Shown here one piece after another: positions 1 through 9,227 of a stretch of DNA of 64,000 nucleotides. Under the pieces are notes generated by a model. That model did not search any database and was not told the origin of the DNA. It worked only from the letters and a program-made list of their open reading frames with translations. The stretch comes from Paucilactobacillus oligofermentans DSM 15707 = LMG 22743 (GTDB lineage: Bacteria; Bacillota; Bacilli; Lactobacillales; Lactobacillaceae), in the NCBI RefSeq assembly GCF_001434315.1, contig NZ_AZFE01000003.1, forward strand, positions 186,001-250,000, read 5' to 3'. The translations under genes and the position numbers were made by a program. Each line of letters opens with the position of its first letter. The stretch's first letter is position 1.

Positions 1-1
1 T

Positions 2-307
2 AATTTATCGCAAAAAGAATTAGCAGATGTCGTTCATATTAGAGCAGCTTCAGTGACGGATTTGCTTGAAAAAATGGAACACGAGGGATTAGTGATTAGG
101 ACTAAAGATGAAAAAGATCGCCGAATCACGCGAGTTTCAATTTCTGATAAAGGTCGCCAATTTTTAATTAAAAACAATTTGATCAGGCATGAAGTTAATG
201 AAGTTGTTTACGGTGACCTTAATGATGACGACTTAGAGCAACTCGATATGATTTACCAAAAAATTATTAATTCGCTATCTAAAGATCTTGAATCGAACTG
301 CGATTAA
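2..307 (+). CDS. MarR family transcriptional regulator, C-terminal part (5' truncated by window)
   Basis: The reading frame is open from base 2, so the gene begins upstream of the window; 101 residues remain. The visible part reads as the second half of a MarR winged-helix domain: a recognition helix (about LSQKELADVVHIRAASVTDL), then the wing with the typical D-E-K-D-R-R-x-x-R-V core, followed by a C-terminal dimerisation helix. A shorter start at the internal GTG (base 53) would remove the recognition helix and has no ribosome-binding site. It lies 36 bases before a multidrug-type ABC exporter pair on the same strand, the usual arrangement for a MarR repressor controlling its neighbouring efflux genes. 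That regulatory target is inference; the family is clear. Confidence 0.85.
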   Translation, partial: NLSQKELADVVHIRAASVTDLLEKMEHEGLVIRTKDEKDRRITRVSISDKGRQFLIKNNLIRHEVNEVVYGDLNDDDLEQLDMIYQKIINSLSKDLESNCD

Positions 308-343
308 ATAAGTCCGACAAAATGAATTACAAGGAGAAAGCTA

Positions 344-2086
344 TTGTTTAAAATTGCACGAAAAAACTTTGCATTATGGGCTGTTGCGCTAGCCGTATTA
401 TTTTTGTTAATACAAGTCAGTGCAGATTTATATTTACCAACAATTACTTCAGATTTGATTGATAAAGGAATTGCGCAGAATGATCATGCGTATATTTGGC
501 GTCAAGGTGGGAAAATGTTGGTGGTTTCTTTATTAGGTTTGTTAGCGGCTGCCGCTAATGTTTATTTTGCATCAACGCAAGCAATGAAAGTTGGACAAAA
601 ATTACGAACACAAATCTATTCGAAAATTATTAATTTCTCAAGTCGTGAGTTTACTGATTTTGGTGATTCATCATTGATTACACGAACAACCAATGATGTG
701 ATTCAGATTCAAAACGTTTTGGTAACAATGCTAAGAATGATGTTGCAAGCGCCAATTATGTTAATTGCCGCGGGCGTCTTGGCATATAATCGTGAAGCTA
801 AGCTAACATCGGTATTTTTAATTTCATTACCATTATTAGCAATTAGTGTTATAGCAATTATGTATTTTGTGGTGCCACTATTTAAATCAATTCAAAAGAA
901 AACCGATCGCATTAATTTAGTTTTTCGTGAAGGATTAACGGGAGTACGTGTAATCAGGTCATTTAATCAGGATCAATTTGAACAAAATCGATTTGATGAA
1001 GCCAATAAAGATTACACAATGACTTCAACTAAGGCCCAAACAATCGTGTCATTTATGTTTCCAATTATGACCCTAATTCTTAGTGGCACCAATATTGGAA
1101 TTATCTGGTTGGGTGGACACTTGATTGGTGATATGTCGATGCAAGTTGGTAATTTAGTTGCTTTCATGACATATGCTACTCAAATTTTAATGAGCTTTAT
1201 GATGCTTTCAATGGTCTTTGTGATGATTCCTCGTGCACAAGCTTCGGGTCAACGAATTAACGAAGTTTTAAATCGTGAAAGTAGTGTGAAAGATGCTACT
1301 GGGGATGATTTAAAGGTATTTGATCAAACTAAACCAGCTTCATTGGAATTTGATCATGTTGATTTTAGTTATCGTGGTGCTGAGAACAAGGCATTAGAAA
1401 ACATCAATTTTAAAGCAACGGCTGGTCAAACGGTAGCCATTATTGGTGGAACGGGATCAGGTAAGTCAACGTTGGTTAACTTGATTCCTCGTCTATTTAG
1501 TGCAGATCATGGTGAAATCAAGGTTAACGGTCAAAATAATGCTTTGATTAGCCAAAATGAATTACATCAAGCTATCTCAATAACACAGCAAAAAGCCGTT
1601 CTGTTTAAGGGTACAATCCGTTCAAACATGCAATATGGTAAAGCTGATGCAACCGATGATGAAATTTGGCAAGCACTAGAAATTGCGCGCTCACGTGATT
1701 TTGTTGAAGAAAACGGTGGGCTAGATGCGACTGTTGAACAAAATGGGGATAATTTCTCTGGTGGTCAACGTCAACGATTAGCAATTGCACGAACAATCAT
1801 TAAGTCAGCATCAATTTATATTTTTGATGATTCATTTTCTGCATTGGATTTCAAAACTGATGCGGAATTACGATTAGCATTGAAAGATGATAAAAATGTT
1901 CAAAAAGCTGTTAGTGTCATTGTGGCTCAACGAATTTCAACGGTTGCCGATGCTGATTTAATCTTAGTTATGGATGATGGTAAAGTAGTTGGTCAAGGAA
2001 CACATGCTGACTTGAAAGCCACTAATGAAACGTATCGACAAATTGTCGAATCACAAATTCGGGAAGGGGATGGACAAAATGCATAA
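344..2086 (+). CDS. ABC exporter, half-transporter with degenerate nucleotide site
   Basis: A 580-residue type IV ABC half-transporter: an N-terminal six-helix membrane domain (about residues 1-320) and a C-terminal nucleotide-binding domain. The Walker A is GGTGSGKST and the signature FSGGQ is intact. The Walker B ends in F-D-D-S, so Asp replaces the catalytic Glu, and the switch loop reads V-A-Q-R, so Gln replaces His. This pattern marks the degenerate-site subunit of heterodimeric exporters such as BmrC/LmrC and TM287. Start is TTG at 344 with AAGGAG eight bases upstream. It overlaps the next gene by 8 bases, so the two halves are translationally coupled. Substrate is unknown; multidrug or lipid export is the family expectation. 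Confidence 0.9.
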   Translation: MFKIARKNFALWAVALAVLFLLIQVSADLYLPTITSDLIDKGIAQNDHAYIWRQGGKMLVVSLLGLLAAAANVYFASTQAMKVGQKLRTQIYSKIINFSSREFTDFGDSSLITRTTNDVIQIQNVLVTMLRMMLQAPIMLIAAGVLAYNREAKLTSVFLISLPLLAISVIAIMYFVVPLFKSIQKKTDRINLVFREGLTGVRVIRSFNQDQFEQNRFDEANKDYTMTSTKAQTIVSFMFPIMTLILSGTNIGIIWLGGHLIGDMSMQVGNLVAFMTYATQILMSFMMLSMVFVMIPRAQASGQRINEVLNRESSVKDATGDDLKVFDQTKPASLEFDHVDFSYRGAENKALENINFKATAGQTVAIIGGTGSGKSTLVNLIPRLFSADHGEIKVNGQNNALISQNELHQAISITQQKAVLFKGTIRSNMQYGKADATDDEIWQALEIARSRDFVEENGGLDATVEQNGDNFSGGQRQRLAIARTIIKSASIYIFDDSFSALDFKTDAELRLALKDDKNVQKAVSVIVAQRISTVADADLILVMDDGKVVGQGTHADLKATNETYRQIVESQIREGDGQNA

Positions 2087-3914
2087 TGGTCATCACGGGT
2101 CTAAAGGACCAATTGAAAAGCCACGTCATTTCTGGCCAACCACTAAACGATTATTTAAATATATGAAACGTTGGGTACCAGGGGTAATCATGTCGATTAT
2201 TCTTGGTGGTGTATCGGTTATTCTCTCCGTTAATGCACCTAAGGTATTAGGGAAAGCGACCACCGAAATTTACGTGGGGGTAACTAAGGGATTCGCTGAA
2301 ATGAAGGCAGGCGTACACGTTACGAGTTTGCCAATTAACTTTGATAAAATCCTCCAAATTTTAATTGTTGTTGGACTTTTATACGGAATATCAGCACTCT
2401 TTAGTATGGTTCAACAAGTGGTCATGACAAGGATTTCACAAAAAGTAGTTTATCAACTACGTAAAGATTTTAAAGCGAAGATGCAACGCGTACCCGTTAG
2501 TTACTATGATACCCATTCAAATGGTGATTTAATGAGTCGTGCCATTAATGATATGGATAATATCGCGGGTACACTACAACAAAGTTTGGTTCAAATCGTG
2601 ACCAGTGTTTTGACTTTCGTTGGCGTATTGTATTTTATGCTGACAATTAGTTGGAAATTAACCTTGTTAGCGTTAATTACTGTGCCATTGAGTTTGATTA
2701 TTGTCGGGGTGATTGCGCCTAAATCACAAAAACTATTTGCTAAGCAACAATCCAGCTTAGGTAAACTAAATAATCAGGTTGAAGAAAATTATGCTGGTCA
2801 TACGGTGGTTAGAACGTTTAACCATGAAACGGATGCAATTGATAGTTTTAATGAACAAAATGAAAACTACTATAAAGCTGCTTGGAAAGCTCAATTTTTC
2901 TCAATGTTAATGTTCCCAATGATGAATTTCACGAAGAATATTACTTATTTATTAGTTGCAGTGGTGGGAACGATTGATGTTGCTAATGGAAATATTACTT
3001 TAGGTAATGTCCAAGCAATGTTGCAATATACTAATCAACTTTCGCAACCAATTACACAAGTTGCTAACTTATCAAATACAATTCAAGCAACCATCGCATC
3101 AGCTGAACGGATTTTTGAAGTCCTTGATGAACCAGAAATGGAAGATAATATTCAAGCTGATGCTAAACCAATTGATTTAAATGCGAAAATAATTTTTGAT
3201 GATGTTGAATTTAGTTACGATGAAAATCCATTAATTAAAGATTTCAACCTGTTAGCGCCAAAGAATGACATGGTGGCGATTGTGGGACCAACCGGAGCCG
3301 GGAAAACAACAATTATTAACTTGTTAGAACGATTCTATGATATTCAAGGTGGAAATATCTACTTAGATGGTCAAGAAACACGAAATATGACGCGTGAAGA
3401 AGTTCGCAGTCATTTTGCGATGGTTCTACAAGAAACTTGGCTATTTACAGGATCTATCTTTGACAATATTAAATATGGTAATGAATCGGCAACTGATGAA
3501 GAAGTTTATGAAGCTGCTCGTTCAGCACATGCTGATAGTTTTATTCGTCAACTTCCCGATGGTTATGATACGATATTAGATGAGTCGGCTTCTAATATTT
3601 CACAAGGCCAGCGTCAATTAATTACCATTGCTCGAGCATTTGTCGCCGATCCTGAAATTTTGATTCTGGATGAAGCTACGAGTTCAGTTGATACACGAAC
3701 TGAGTCGTTAATTCAAAAAGCGATGAATAATCTACAGCAAAATCGAACTAGTTTTGTGGTGGCTCATCGCCTATCGACAATTCGAAATGCAGAGAATATT
3801 ATTGTTGTTAATCACGGTTCAATTGTAGAAACTGGAGATCATGATGATCTTATGAAACGTAACGGGTTTTATGCAGATTTATATAATAGTCAGTTCCTTG
3901 GAAATCAAATTTAA
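2079..3914 (+). CDS. ABC exporter, half-transporter with canonical nucleotide site
   Basis: This 611-residue partner has a membrane domain with a longer His/Lys-rich N-terminus and a nucleotide-binding domain with Walker A GPTGAGKTT, signature SQGQ, Walker B ILILDEATS and switch VVAHRLST. Catalytic Glu and His are both present, so it complements the degenerate upstream subunit. It matches BmrD/LmrD-type subunits in size and order. An in-frame ATG at 2070 and an upstream start at 2025 are possible, but the purine-rich GGGAAGGGGA at 2061-2070 sits correctly for ATG 2079. The pair probably forms one heterodimer in the cytoplasmic membrane. Whether it confers drug resistance cannot be read from sequence. 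Confidence 0.9.
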   Translation: MHNGHHGSKGPIEKPRHFWPTTKRLFKYMKRWVPGVIMSIILGGVSVILSVNAPKVLGKATTEIYVGVTKGFAEMKAGVHVTSLPINFDKILQILIVVGLLYGISALFSMVQQVVMTRISQKVVYQLRKDFKAKMQRVPVSYYDTHSNGDLMSRAINDMDNIAGTLQQSLVQIVTSVLTFVGVLYFMLTISWKLTLLALITVPLSLIIVGVIAPKSQKLFAKQQSSLGKLNNQVEENYAGHTVVRTFNHETDAIDSFNEQNENYYKAAWKAQFFSMLMFPMMNFTKNITYLLVAVVGTIDVANGNITLGNVQAMLQYTNQLSQPITQVANLSNTIQATIASAERIFEVLDEPEMEDNIQADAKPIDLNAKIIFDDVEFSYDENPLIKDFNLLAPKNDMVAIVGPTGAGKTTIINLLERFYDIQGGNIYLDGQETRNMTREEVRSHFAMVLQETWLFTGSIFDNIKYGNESATDEEVYEAARSAHADSFIRQLPDGYDTILDESASNISQGQRQLITIARAFVADPEILILDEATSSVDTRTESLIQKAMNNLQQNRTSFVVAHRLSTIRNAENIIVVNHGSIVETGDHDDLMKRNGFYADLYNSQFLGNQI

Positions 3915-3928
3915 AGGGTAAAAATAAA

Positions 3929-4945
3929 ATGGCACATGAATATTCAGAGACAATTAGACAAATCCATCAATTGGTGGAGGATGGCATTGCTCCTGGAATT
4001 TCATATGCCATTTTTGATGCTCATGAAGAAATTAAAGAAGTTTTTGGTTATGCAGAATTAACACCCGAGTTAGAAAAATTACGTCCAAGAATGCAATATG
4101 ACGTTGCTTCTTTAACTAAGGTAATTGGGACAACAACGTTAATTATGCAATTAGTACAAGAAGGTAAAATATCGGTCGAGGATACTGTTCAAAAGTATCT
4201 GCCGGAATTTGGTGATCCTCGAGTTAAAATTAGACATTTATTAACTCATACGTCCGGAATTGAAGGATACATTCCGAATCGTGATGAATTAAGTGCAGAA
4301 AATCTAACTAAAGCATTGCTGGCATTACCAGTAAGCGATAATTTTAATCAAACAATTAAGTATGCTGATATTGGTCTTATTTACTTAGGCTGGATTATTG
4401 AATATTTTTATCACCAACCAGTGCAGCAGGTGATTCAAACCGAAGTATTAAACAAGTTAGGTATGAATTATTCGACTTTTAATCCGAAAATGAATAATTG
4501 TGTGCCTACACAATTACACCCCAATCGAGGATTAATACGTGGAGTTGTTCATGATCCAAAGGCTTATACGCTGGGAGAACATTGTGGAAGCGCAGGGATG
4601 TTTTCTACGTTACCAGATCTAACCAAGTTTGCGCATTCGATGATTGAGACCGGGCTAGATGGGTTGTTAACTAAAGCCACCATCGAATCTTTACAACAAG
4701 ATCAAACACCAATGCAAGGATTTAACGGGCGAACCTTTGGCTGGCAATTATTGCAAGATAAGTCCGATAAGCATAATATTTTGTATCATACTGGATATAC
4801 TGGTACCTGGCTAATTATTGATGTAAGCACTGATCAGGGATTTGTCTTTTTATCTAATCGAGTCCATCCATCCGATAATAATCAAATCTATTTACCAAGA
4901 CGAGATGAGATAATTAGCACTTACTTAGCAGAAAAAAGTAAATAA
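3929..4945 (+). CDS. Serine hydrolase of the beta-lactamase/penicillin-binding protein fold (class C-like)
   Basis: A 338-residue protein of the class C beta-lactamase/EstB/PBP4* family. The catalytic SxxK motif is S61-L-T-K64; the second motif is Y145-A-D, and the third is H287-T-G in place of KTG. The HTG form is common in esterase and D-aminopeptidase members rather than true beta-lactamases. No signal peptide or membrane segment is visible, so it appears cytoplasmic, which argues against a resistance role. It starts 14 bases after the exporter with a weak AAAGGG site and ends before a strong terminator, so it likely shares the exporter transcript. Substrate unknown; peptide- or ester-cleaving activity is inference. 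Confidence 0.85.
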   Translation: MAHEYSETIRQIHQLVEDGIAPGISYAIFDAHEEIKEVFGYAELTPELEKLRPRMQYDVASLTKVIGTTTLIMQLVQEGKISVEDTVQKYLPEFGDPRVKIRHLLTHTSGIEGYIPNRDELSAENLTKALLALPVSDNFNQTIKYADIGLIYLGWIIEYFYHQPVQQVIQTEVLNKLGMNYSTFNPKMNNCVPTQLHPNRGLIRGVVHDPKAYTLGEHCGSAGMFSTLPDLTKFAHSMIETGLDGLLTKATIESLQQDQTPMQGFNGRTFGWQLLQDKSDKHNILYHTGYTGTWLIIDVSTDQGFVFLSNRVHPSDNNQIYLPRRDEIISTYLAEKSK

Positions 4946-4992
4946 TTGTAGTTTTAGTTGTTAATGTTTAAAATGACAATAATGGATTACTG

Positions 4993-5025
4993 GAAGTCCT
5001 CAGTTAATTGAGGACTTCTTTTTTT
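4993..5025 (+). terminator. Intrinsic terminator after the exporter/serine hydrolase operon
   Basis: A perfect 10-bp stem (4993-5002 with 5009-5018) with a 6-base loop is followed by seven T. It ends one base before the ribosome-binding site of the next gene, so the glycerophosphodiesterase gene is expressed by readthrough or from a promoter upstream of the hairpin. Confidence 0.9.
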
Positions 5026-5035
5026 GGAGGAGATT

Positions 5036-6838
5036 ATGAGAAAAATAATGGGGATGTATCGGCGATATTGGATGCAATTTAGCCAACATTGGGGTTATTT
5101 AATTTTATTGACTATTGGAACAAGTGCAATTATTGGGCAAGTTATTGTGCCGGTTTTAACCTGGCTAGTTCAAAGAGCGATGAAAATAGCCAATATTCAA
5201 TATTTATCGTATACCAATATGATCGATGTAATTATTTCTCATCCAATTTTCGTAATGATTTTATTGCTGATAGTGGTCGTAACCTTAATTACGGCTTATT
5301 TACAGTTCACTTTTTGGATGGTAATTATTGCTAATATTCGTATAAATCGAAGATTTTCAACATGGTCAGTTTTAAAAGAAAGAATTAGAGATCTAAAACA
5401 TCTTCGGATTTCAACGATGTTAGTGACCTTTGCATATTTGATTGTCGTAGTACCATTCGGTAAAGTGCTATTTCAATCGGAATTACTTTCGAAAATTACA
5501 ATTCCGGTTTTTATTCTGGATGATATGGGGTCGTCAGTCTTCATTTGGGTGCCAATCGTTATTATTACAGCATTATCACTTTTTTTATCGATTAAGATGA
5601 TAACTTTTTTACCAAGAACTATGAATCGACATTCATCAACAATAACGTTATTAAAGAATAGTTGGATAGAAACAAATAAACGTTGCTTAAAAATTATAAT
5701 TAAATTAATTGCTAGTTCATTTTTATTGATTTTAGTTGAGATTATTAGCCGTGGAATTTTATATATACTGCAAACCTATTTAGATAAGTATATGCCTTCA
5801 ATTGCGTTGTTTGGAGCTGTAACAAATTTAATGATTTTAGAAGTAATTAACCAATTTATAATGGCAGTTGGAATTGTTTTTATTATCAATATTGTACTTG
5901 ATGAATTCAATGGAAAGTTAGTTAATGAAACAAAAATAGTTATTAAGCAAGCTAAGTTTAAAAAATTAAAACGTTTCTCGGCAATTGGCTTAATTCTTAT
6001 CGTAGGAGGATCGGTTGCCACATATAATTTTTTATATTTTAAAGGTGCTTTAATTGAGCCGCCATTAGTGATTGCCCATCGAGGGGTAGATAACCAAAAT
6101 GGAGTTCAGAATACAATTCCAGCTCTTGAAAAAACAGCTAAAGAAAAGCCGGATTTTGTTGAGATGGATGTCCAAGAAACTAAGGATCACCAATTTGTGG
6201 TGATGCATGATGGTAATTTAAACAAATTGGCTGGTGTAAATAAACAAATTCATGATCTTACTTTGTCAGAATTAACTCGACTAACAGTAAGTGAAAATGG
6301 AAAGTCAGCTAAAATTGCTAGTTTTAATGAGTATTTATCAGTAGCAGAAGATAATCATCAAAAATTATTAGTTGAAATTAAAACTTCTAAATATGATAGC
6401 CCTAATATGGTATCTAATTTCTTGACAGAGTATCAATCCAGGATGTTGGCGGATGGTAACTATATTCATTCATTAGATTATCCAGTAGTTAAAAAAGTTA
6501 AAGATCAGTCGCCTAAACTGATAACGAGTTTTATCTTACCTTATAACTTAGCCTTTCCACGAACGAGTGCTAATGCTTATACGATGGAGGAAACGACATT
6601 AACACAAAATTTCATGGATCAAGCACATCAACATGGTAAAAAAGTTTTTGCTTGGACGGTTAATGATCCTGACCAAATGCAACGATTATTATTCTTAAAT
6701 GTTGATGGTATTATTACTGATGATACTTCGACTCTTCAGGAAGTTATAACAGATAATAAGGATCATCCGTCATATGCTAATCAATTAATGATTTATACAA
6801 ATCAATTAAATGGTATTAGTGGAACAGCGCAAAATTAA
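5036..6838 (+). CDS. Membrane-anchored glycerophosphodiester phosphodiesterase (paralogue 1)
   Basis: A 600-residue protein with about seven membrane helices in the first 340 residues (the membrane domain typical of Firmicute GDPDs), then a C-terminal GDPD TIM-barrel. The HRG motif is at H348, E376-x-D378 gives two metal ligands, and the second catalytic His is H391 (MHDG). The usual PENT motif reads V-Q-N-T, so Gln358 stands where a metal-binding Glu is normally found. Such enzymes release glycerol-3-phosphate from glycerophosphodiesters; in Gram-positives the substrate may be lipid headgroups or lipoteichoic acid fragments. ATG 5036 is preferred over TTG 5024 because GGAGG (5026-5030) lies just upstream. 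A second paralogue sits at 34981. Confidence 0.9.
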   Translation: MRKIMGMYRRYWMQFSQHWGYLILLTIGTSAIIGQVIVPVLTWLVQRAMKIANIQYLSYTNMIDVIISHPIFVMILLLIVVVTLITAYLQFTFWMVIIANIRINRRFSTWSVLKERIRDLKHLRISTMLVTFAYLIVVVPFGKVLFQSELLSKITIPVFILDDMGSSVFIWVPIVIITALSLFLSIKMITFLPRTMNRHSSTITLLKNSWIETNKRCLKIIIKLIASSFLLILVEIISRGILYILQTYLDKYMPSIALFGAVTNLMILEVINQFIMAVGIVFIINIVLDEFNGKLVNETKIVIKQAKFKKLKRFSAIGLILIVGGSVATYNFLYFKGALIEPPLVIAHRGVDNQNGVQNTIPALEKTAKEKPDFVEMDVQETKDHQFVVMHDGNLNKLAGVNKQIHDLTLSELTRLTVSENGKSAKIASFNEYLSVAEDNHQKLLVEIKTSKYDSPNMVSNFLTEYQSRMLADGNYIHSLDYPVVKKVKDQSPKLITSFILPYNLAFPRTSANAYTMEETTLTQNFMDQAHQHGKKVFAWTVNDPDQMQRLLFLNVDGIITDDTSTLQEVITDNKDHPSYANQLMIYTNQLNGISGTAQN

Positions 6839-6850
6839 TGTAAGTAGTTA

Positions 6851-6894
6851 AATAAATAGGACTTCACCCAAATTGGGGTGAAGTCCTATTTATT
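6851..6894. terminator. Bidirectional terminator between GDPD and gatD
   Basis: A long near-perfect inverted repeat (6851-6869 with 6876-6894) is flanked by A-rich and T-rich arms, so it can stop transcription in both directions between the two converging genes. It touches the stop codon of the minus-strand gene. Confidence 0.85.
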
Positions 6895-7601
6895 TAGAAA
6901 GTTGGTAAAACTTGATATTGTTCTTGAACTGAAAAATCTTCATTTGGATATTTATTGTGTAGTGCTTTGAGAATCATTCGTTTAGCTAGTAAACCATTAC
7001 GAGTTAAGATTGGTCCGTGAAAGTATGAACAGTAGGTTTCTTTATAAATGGCACCTTCATAATTATCTTTATCATTATTACCTTTTCCAGAAATAACCGT
7101 ACCTAAAGGTTTTTCGCCATCGCCAAGGAAAGTCATGCCGCTATGGTTTTCAAAGCCATGATAAACTTCGCCGGTTTCTTCGTTTTTAATGGTAATATCA
7201 CCGATGAAACGACTATCATGCTGATTTATCGTATAGTGATTTAATACGCCGATACCCGGAATCCGTTCGCCTTTAGCACTAAGGTAATAGTGTCCTAATA
7301 ATTGATAGCCACCACAAATTGCAAGCATTGGTTTATCATCATTAATGAATTTTTGAATTTCAACTTTTTTACTTTGAATATCTTTTGAGACAATAACCTG
7401 CTCGTAATCTTGACCACCACCGAAAAAAGCAATATCAAAATCAGTATCATCGAAGGTATCTTCAGTGCTAACAACGGTTGTTTCAATTTCTGTATCCATT
7501 TGGCGGGCGTAATATTGTAAAGCTAAAATATTACCAACATCGCCATAAGTATTTAATAAATCACCATATAAATGTACAAGATTTAAACGATATTTTGCCA
7601 T
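6894..7601 (-). CDS. gatD: Lipid II isoglutaminyl synthase, glutamine amidotransferase subunit GatD
   Basis: A 235-residue class I-like (CobB/CobQ type) glutamine amidotransferase. The nucleophile Cys96 lies in A-I-C-G-G-Y-Q and the catalytic His195 in F-H-G-P-I-L. GatD supplies ammonia from glutamine to MurT, which amidates the alpha-carboxyl of D-Glu at position 2 of the lipid II stem peptide on the inner membrane face. Its ATG overlaps the murT stop (TAATG) so the two are translationally coupled, as in Staphylococcus aureus and lactobacilli. Length is normal for the family. It is the last gene of a two-gene minus-strand operon. Confidence 0.95.
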   Translation of the reverse strand: MAKYRLNLVHLYGDLLNTYGDVGNILALQYYARQMDTEIETTVVSTEDTFDDTDFDIAFFGGGQDYEQVIVSKDIQSKKVEIQKFINDDKPMLAICGGYQLLGHYYLSAKGERIPGIGVLNHYTINQHDSRFIGDITIKNEETGEVYHGFENHSGMTFLGDGEKPLGTVISGKGNNDKDNYEGAIYKETYCSYFHGPILTRNGLLAKRMILKALHNKYPNEDFSVQEQYQVLPTF

Positions 7602-8944
7602 TAAGCATCCATTCCTTCCTTGATTAATTTTTGATCAGCTAATTGATTACGAAGTTGTAAGACGGCAGTGTAAGTTGCCAAAACATAAACTTTTTTAGTT
7701 GGAACCTCAGTAATTCGTTGAACAACATCTTTAAGATGAGGTTCAATAATGGGGTCATCAATGCCAGCCACTTTAAGACGGAAAGTAATATCTTTATATC
7801 GTTCGCCACCAGTAATGAATTGTGGAATATCATGTTCTTTTAGTTTTTCAAAATTACCATCCCAAATCCAACTAGTATCAATACCGTCAGCGTAATTGGC
7901 GTTTAATAAACCAACAAATGAAAATGGGTCATTATCAGATAAAATCATATCAATAACTTGATTTAAGCCAACTGGGTTTTTAACAAGGATTAATGTAACT
8001 TGTTTATCGCCAACGTTAATAACTTCTTGGCGACCAAAAACACGGCTATCATTTTCAAAAGCATTACGAATTTTATCAGCGGGAACGTCTAGGAAACGGC
8101 CTAGAGTGTAGGCAGCTAAAGCGTTATAGATGTTGTAGGTTCCACCAATTTGAATTGAGAAAGGGTCGCCGTCAATTTCAAATGAAGAACTTGTTGGCGT
8201 GAGTTCATTAATTTTAGTTACTTGATGTGCTAATTTAGGACGTTTGAAATCACAATTTGGACAGAAATAATCGCCAAGATTGCCATAAGTAATGAAACCA
8301 TAATGAAGAATGTGATTACATTTAGGGCAAAGGACACTATCTGTGTTGGAAGGGGCTTTAATGTCACTTGTAGGAAGATGATTAAAACCGTAGTAAATAA
8401 TTTTATTTGGTAATTTCTTTGAGTTGAAAATCATTGCGTCGCCATTAGCGATGATAGTAGCTTCAGGGGCATTAGCAACGCCATCGAGAATCTTTTGGTA
8501 GGTTGTATATAATTCGCCATAACGATCCATTTGATCACGAAACAAGTTAGTAAAGACAAAGGCAATGGGCTGAATATGTTTAGTGACCTTAACCACATTG
8601 GCTTCATCAACTTCAAGCACAGCAATTGGTTTACCATTTTTTGATTTAGGTGCAGTAATGAAAGTTGTCACAATTCCTTGTTCCATATTAGAACCAGTTG
8701 GATTAGTAACGACTTGATCATATTTTTCTTTAAGAACTTTTACGCTAAGTGCGGTAGTAAGTGTTTTTCCATTAGTACCAGTGATAATCACAACGTCATA
8801 TTTTTGACCAAAGGCACTTAAAATGTTTGGGTCAAGGGCAATTGTGACTTTACCTGGTAGCGAACTACCGCCATGGAAAAAAGTATGTAGAAACCAATAG
8901 CTAGATTTTCCAGCAGCAGCAGCCAATGAACTTTTGATTGACAT
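7601..8944 (-). CDS. murT: Lipid II isoglutaminyl synthase, Mur ligase-like subunit MurT
   Basis: A 447-residue Mur ligase homologue. The P-loop T-G-T-N-G-K-T lies at 55-61. A Cys4 zinc ribbon (C206, C209, C228, C231) is inserted in the central domain, a hallmark of MurT that is missing from MurC-F. The C-terminal DUF1727 region follows. With GatD it activates the D-iso-Glu carboxylate with ATP and transfers ammonia, giving D-iso-Gln in peptidoglycan; this affects cross-linking and lysozyme sensitivity. Start ATG is preceded by GGGAGG on the minus strand. The gene is divergent from tdk, with a 283-base gap. Confidence 0.95.
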   Translation of the reverse strand: MSIKSSLAAAAGKSSYWFLHTFFHGGSSLPGKVTIALDPNILSAFGQKYDVVIITGTNGKTLTTALSVKVLKEKYDQVVTNPTGSNMEQGIVTTFITAPKSKNGKPIAVLEVDEANVVKVTKHIQPIAFVFTNLFRDQMDRYGELYTTYQKILDGVANAPEATIIANGDAMIFNSKKLPNKIIYYGFNHLPTSDIKAPSNTDSVLCPKCNHILHYGFITYGNLGDYFCPNCDFKRPKLAHQVTKINELTPTSSSFEIDGDPFSIQIGGTYNIYNALAAYTLGRFLDVPADKIRNAFENDSRVFGRQEVINVGDKQVTLILVKNPVGLNQVIDMILSDNDPFSFVGLLNANYADGIDTSWIWDGNFEKLKEHDIPQFITGGERYKDITFRLKVAGIDDPIIEPHLKDVVQRITEVPTKKVYVLATYTAVLQLRNQLADQKLIKEGMDA

Positions 8945-9164
8945 GGAAATTTCCTCCCGTTATACGTTGTTAAATTAAGCATAGACTTATTTTTTTATTT
9001 AACTAATTTTGATTACGTAATTTACACAAATTTAATAAATTAATATTGATGTTATTAATAGCTTATTGATAAACCTTGAACCTTGAGTTTATCTAAAAAA
9101 GGGCAGATTGTCGAGTAATCTAAGTAAAGTTAGTCATCTATTTCGAAGGATCTGGACTTGTCTG
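8945..9164. other. AT-rich intergenic region between murT and tdk promoter
   Basis: This gap between divergent genes must contain the murT-gatD promoter on the minus strand, but I do not see a convincing -35/-10 pair for it. No open frame with a ribosome-binding site and no clear riboswitch or repeat is visible. The tdk promoter follows immediately. Confidence 0.5.
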
Positions 9165-9193
9165 TTCACAAAAACTTTTTTTTTCGGTATACT
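9165..9193 (+). promoter_or_regulatory. sigma-A promoter for tdk operon
   Basis: TTCACA (9165-9170) and TATACT (9188-9193) are separated by exactly 17 bases, each 5 of 6 to consensus. It lies 34 bases before the tdk start codon and would drive tdk-prfA-prmC-sua5. Confidence 0.75.
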
Positions 9194-9227
9194 GTTAAGG
9201 ACTATGTAAGGAAAAAGGTGAAATGAC

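Noticed and set aside
3929-4945. Annotation as a beta-lactamase resistance enzyme
   Set aside because: No signal peptide, and HTG in place of KTG; a peptidase or esterase role is as likely.
8945-9227. Riboswitch or small gene in the murT-tdk gap
   Set aside because: No conserved core, no terminator and no frame with a start site; only the tdk promoter is supported.
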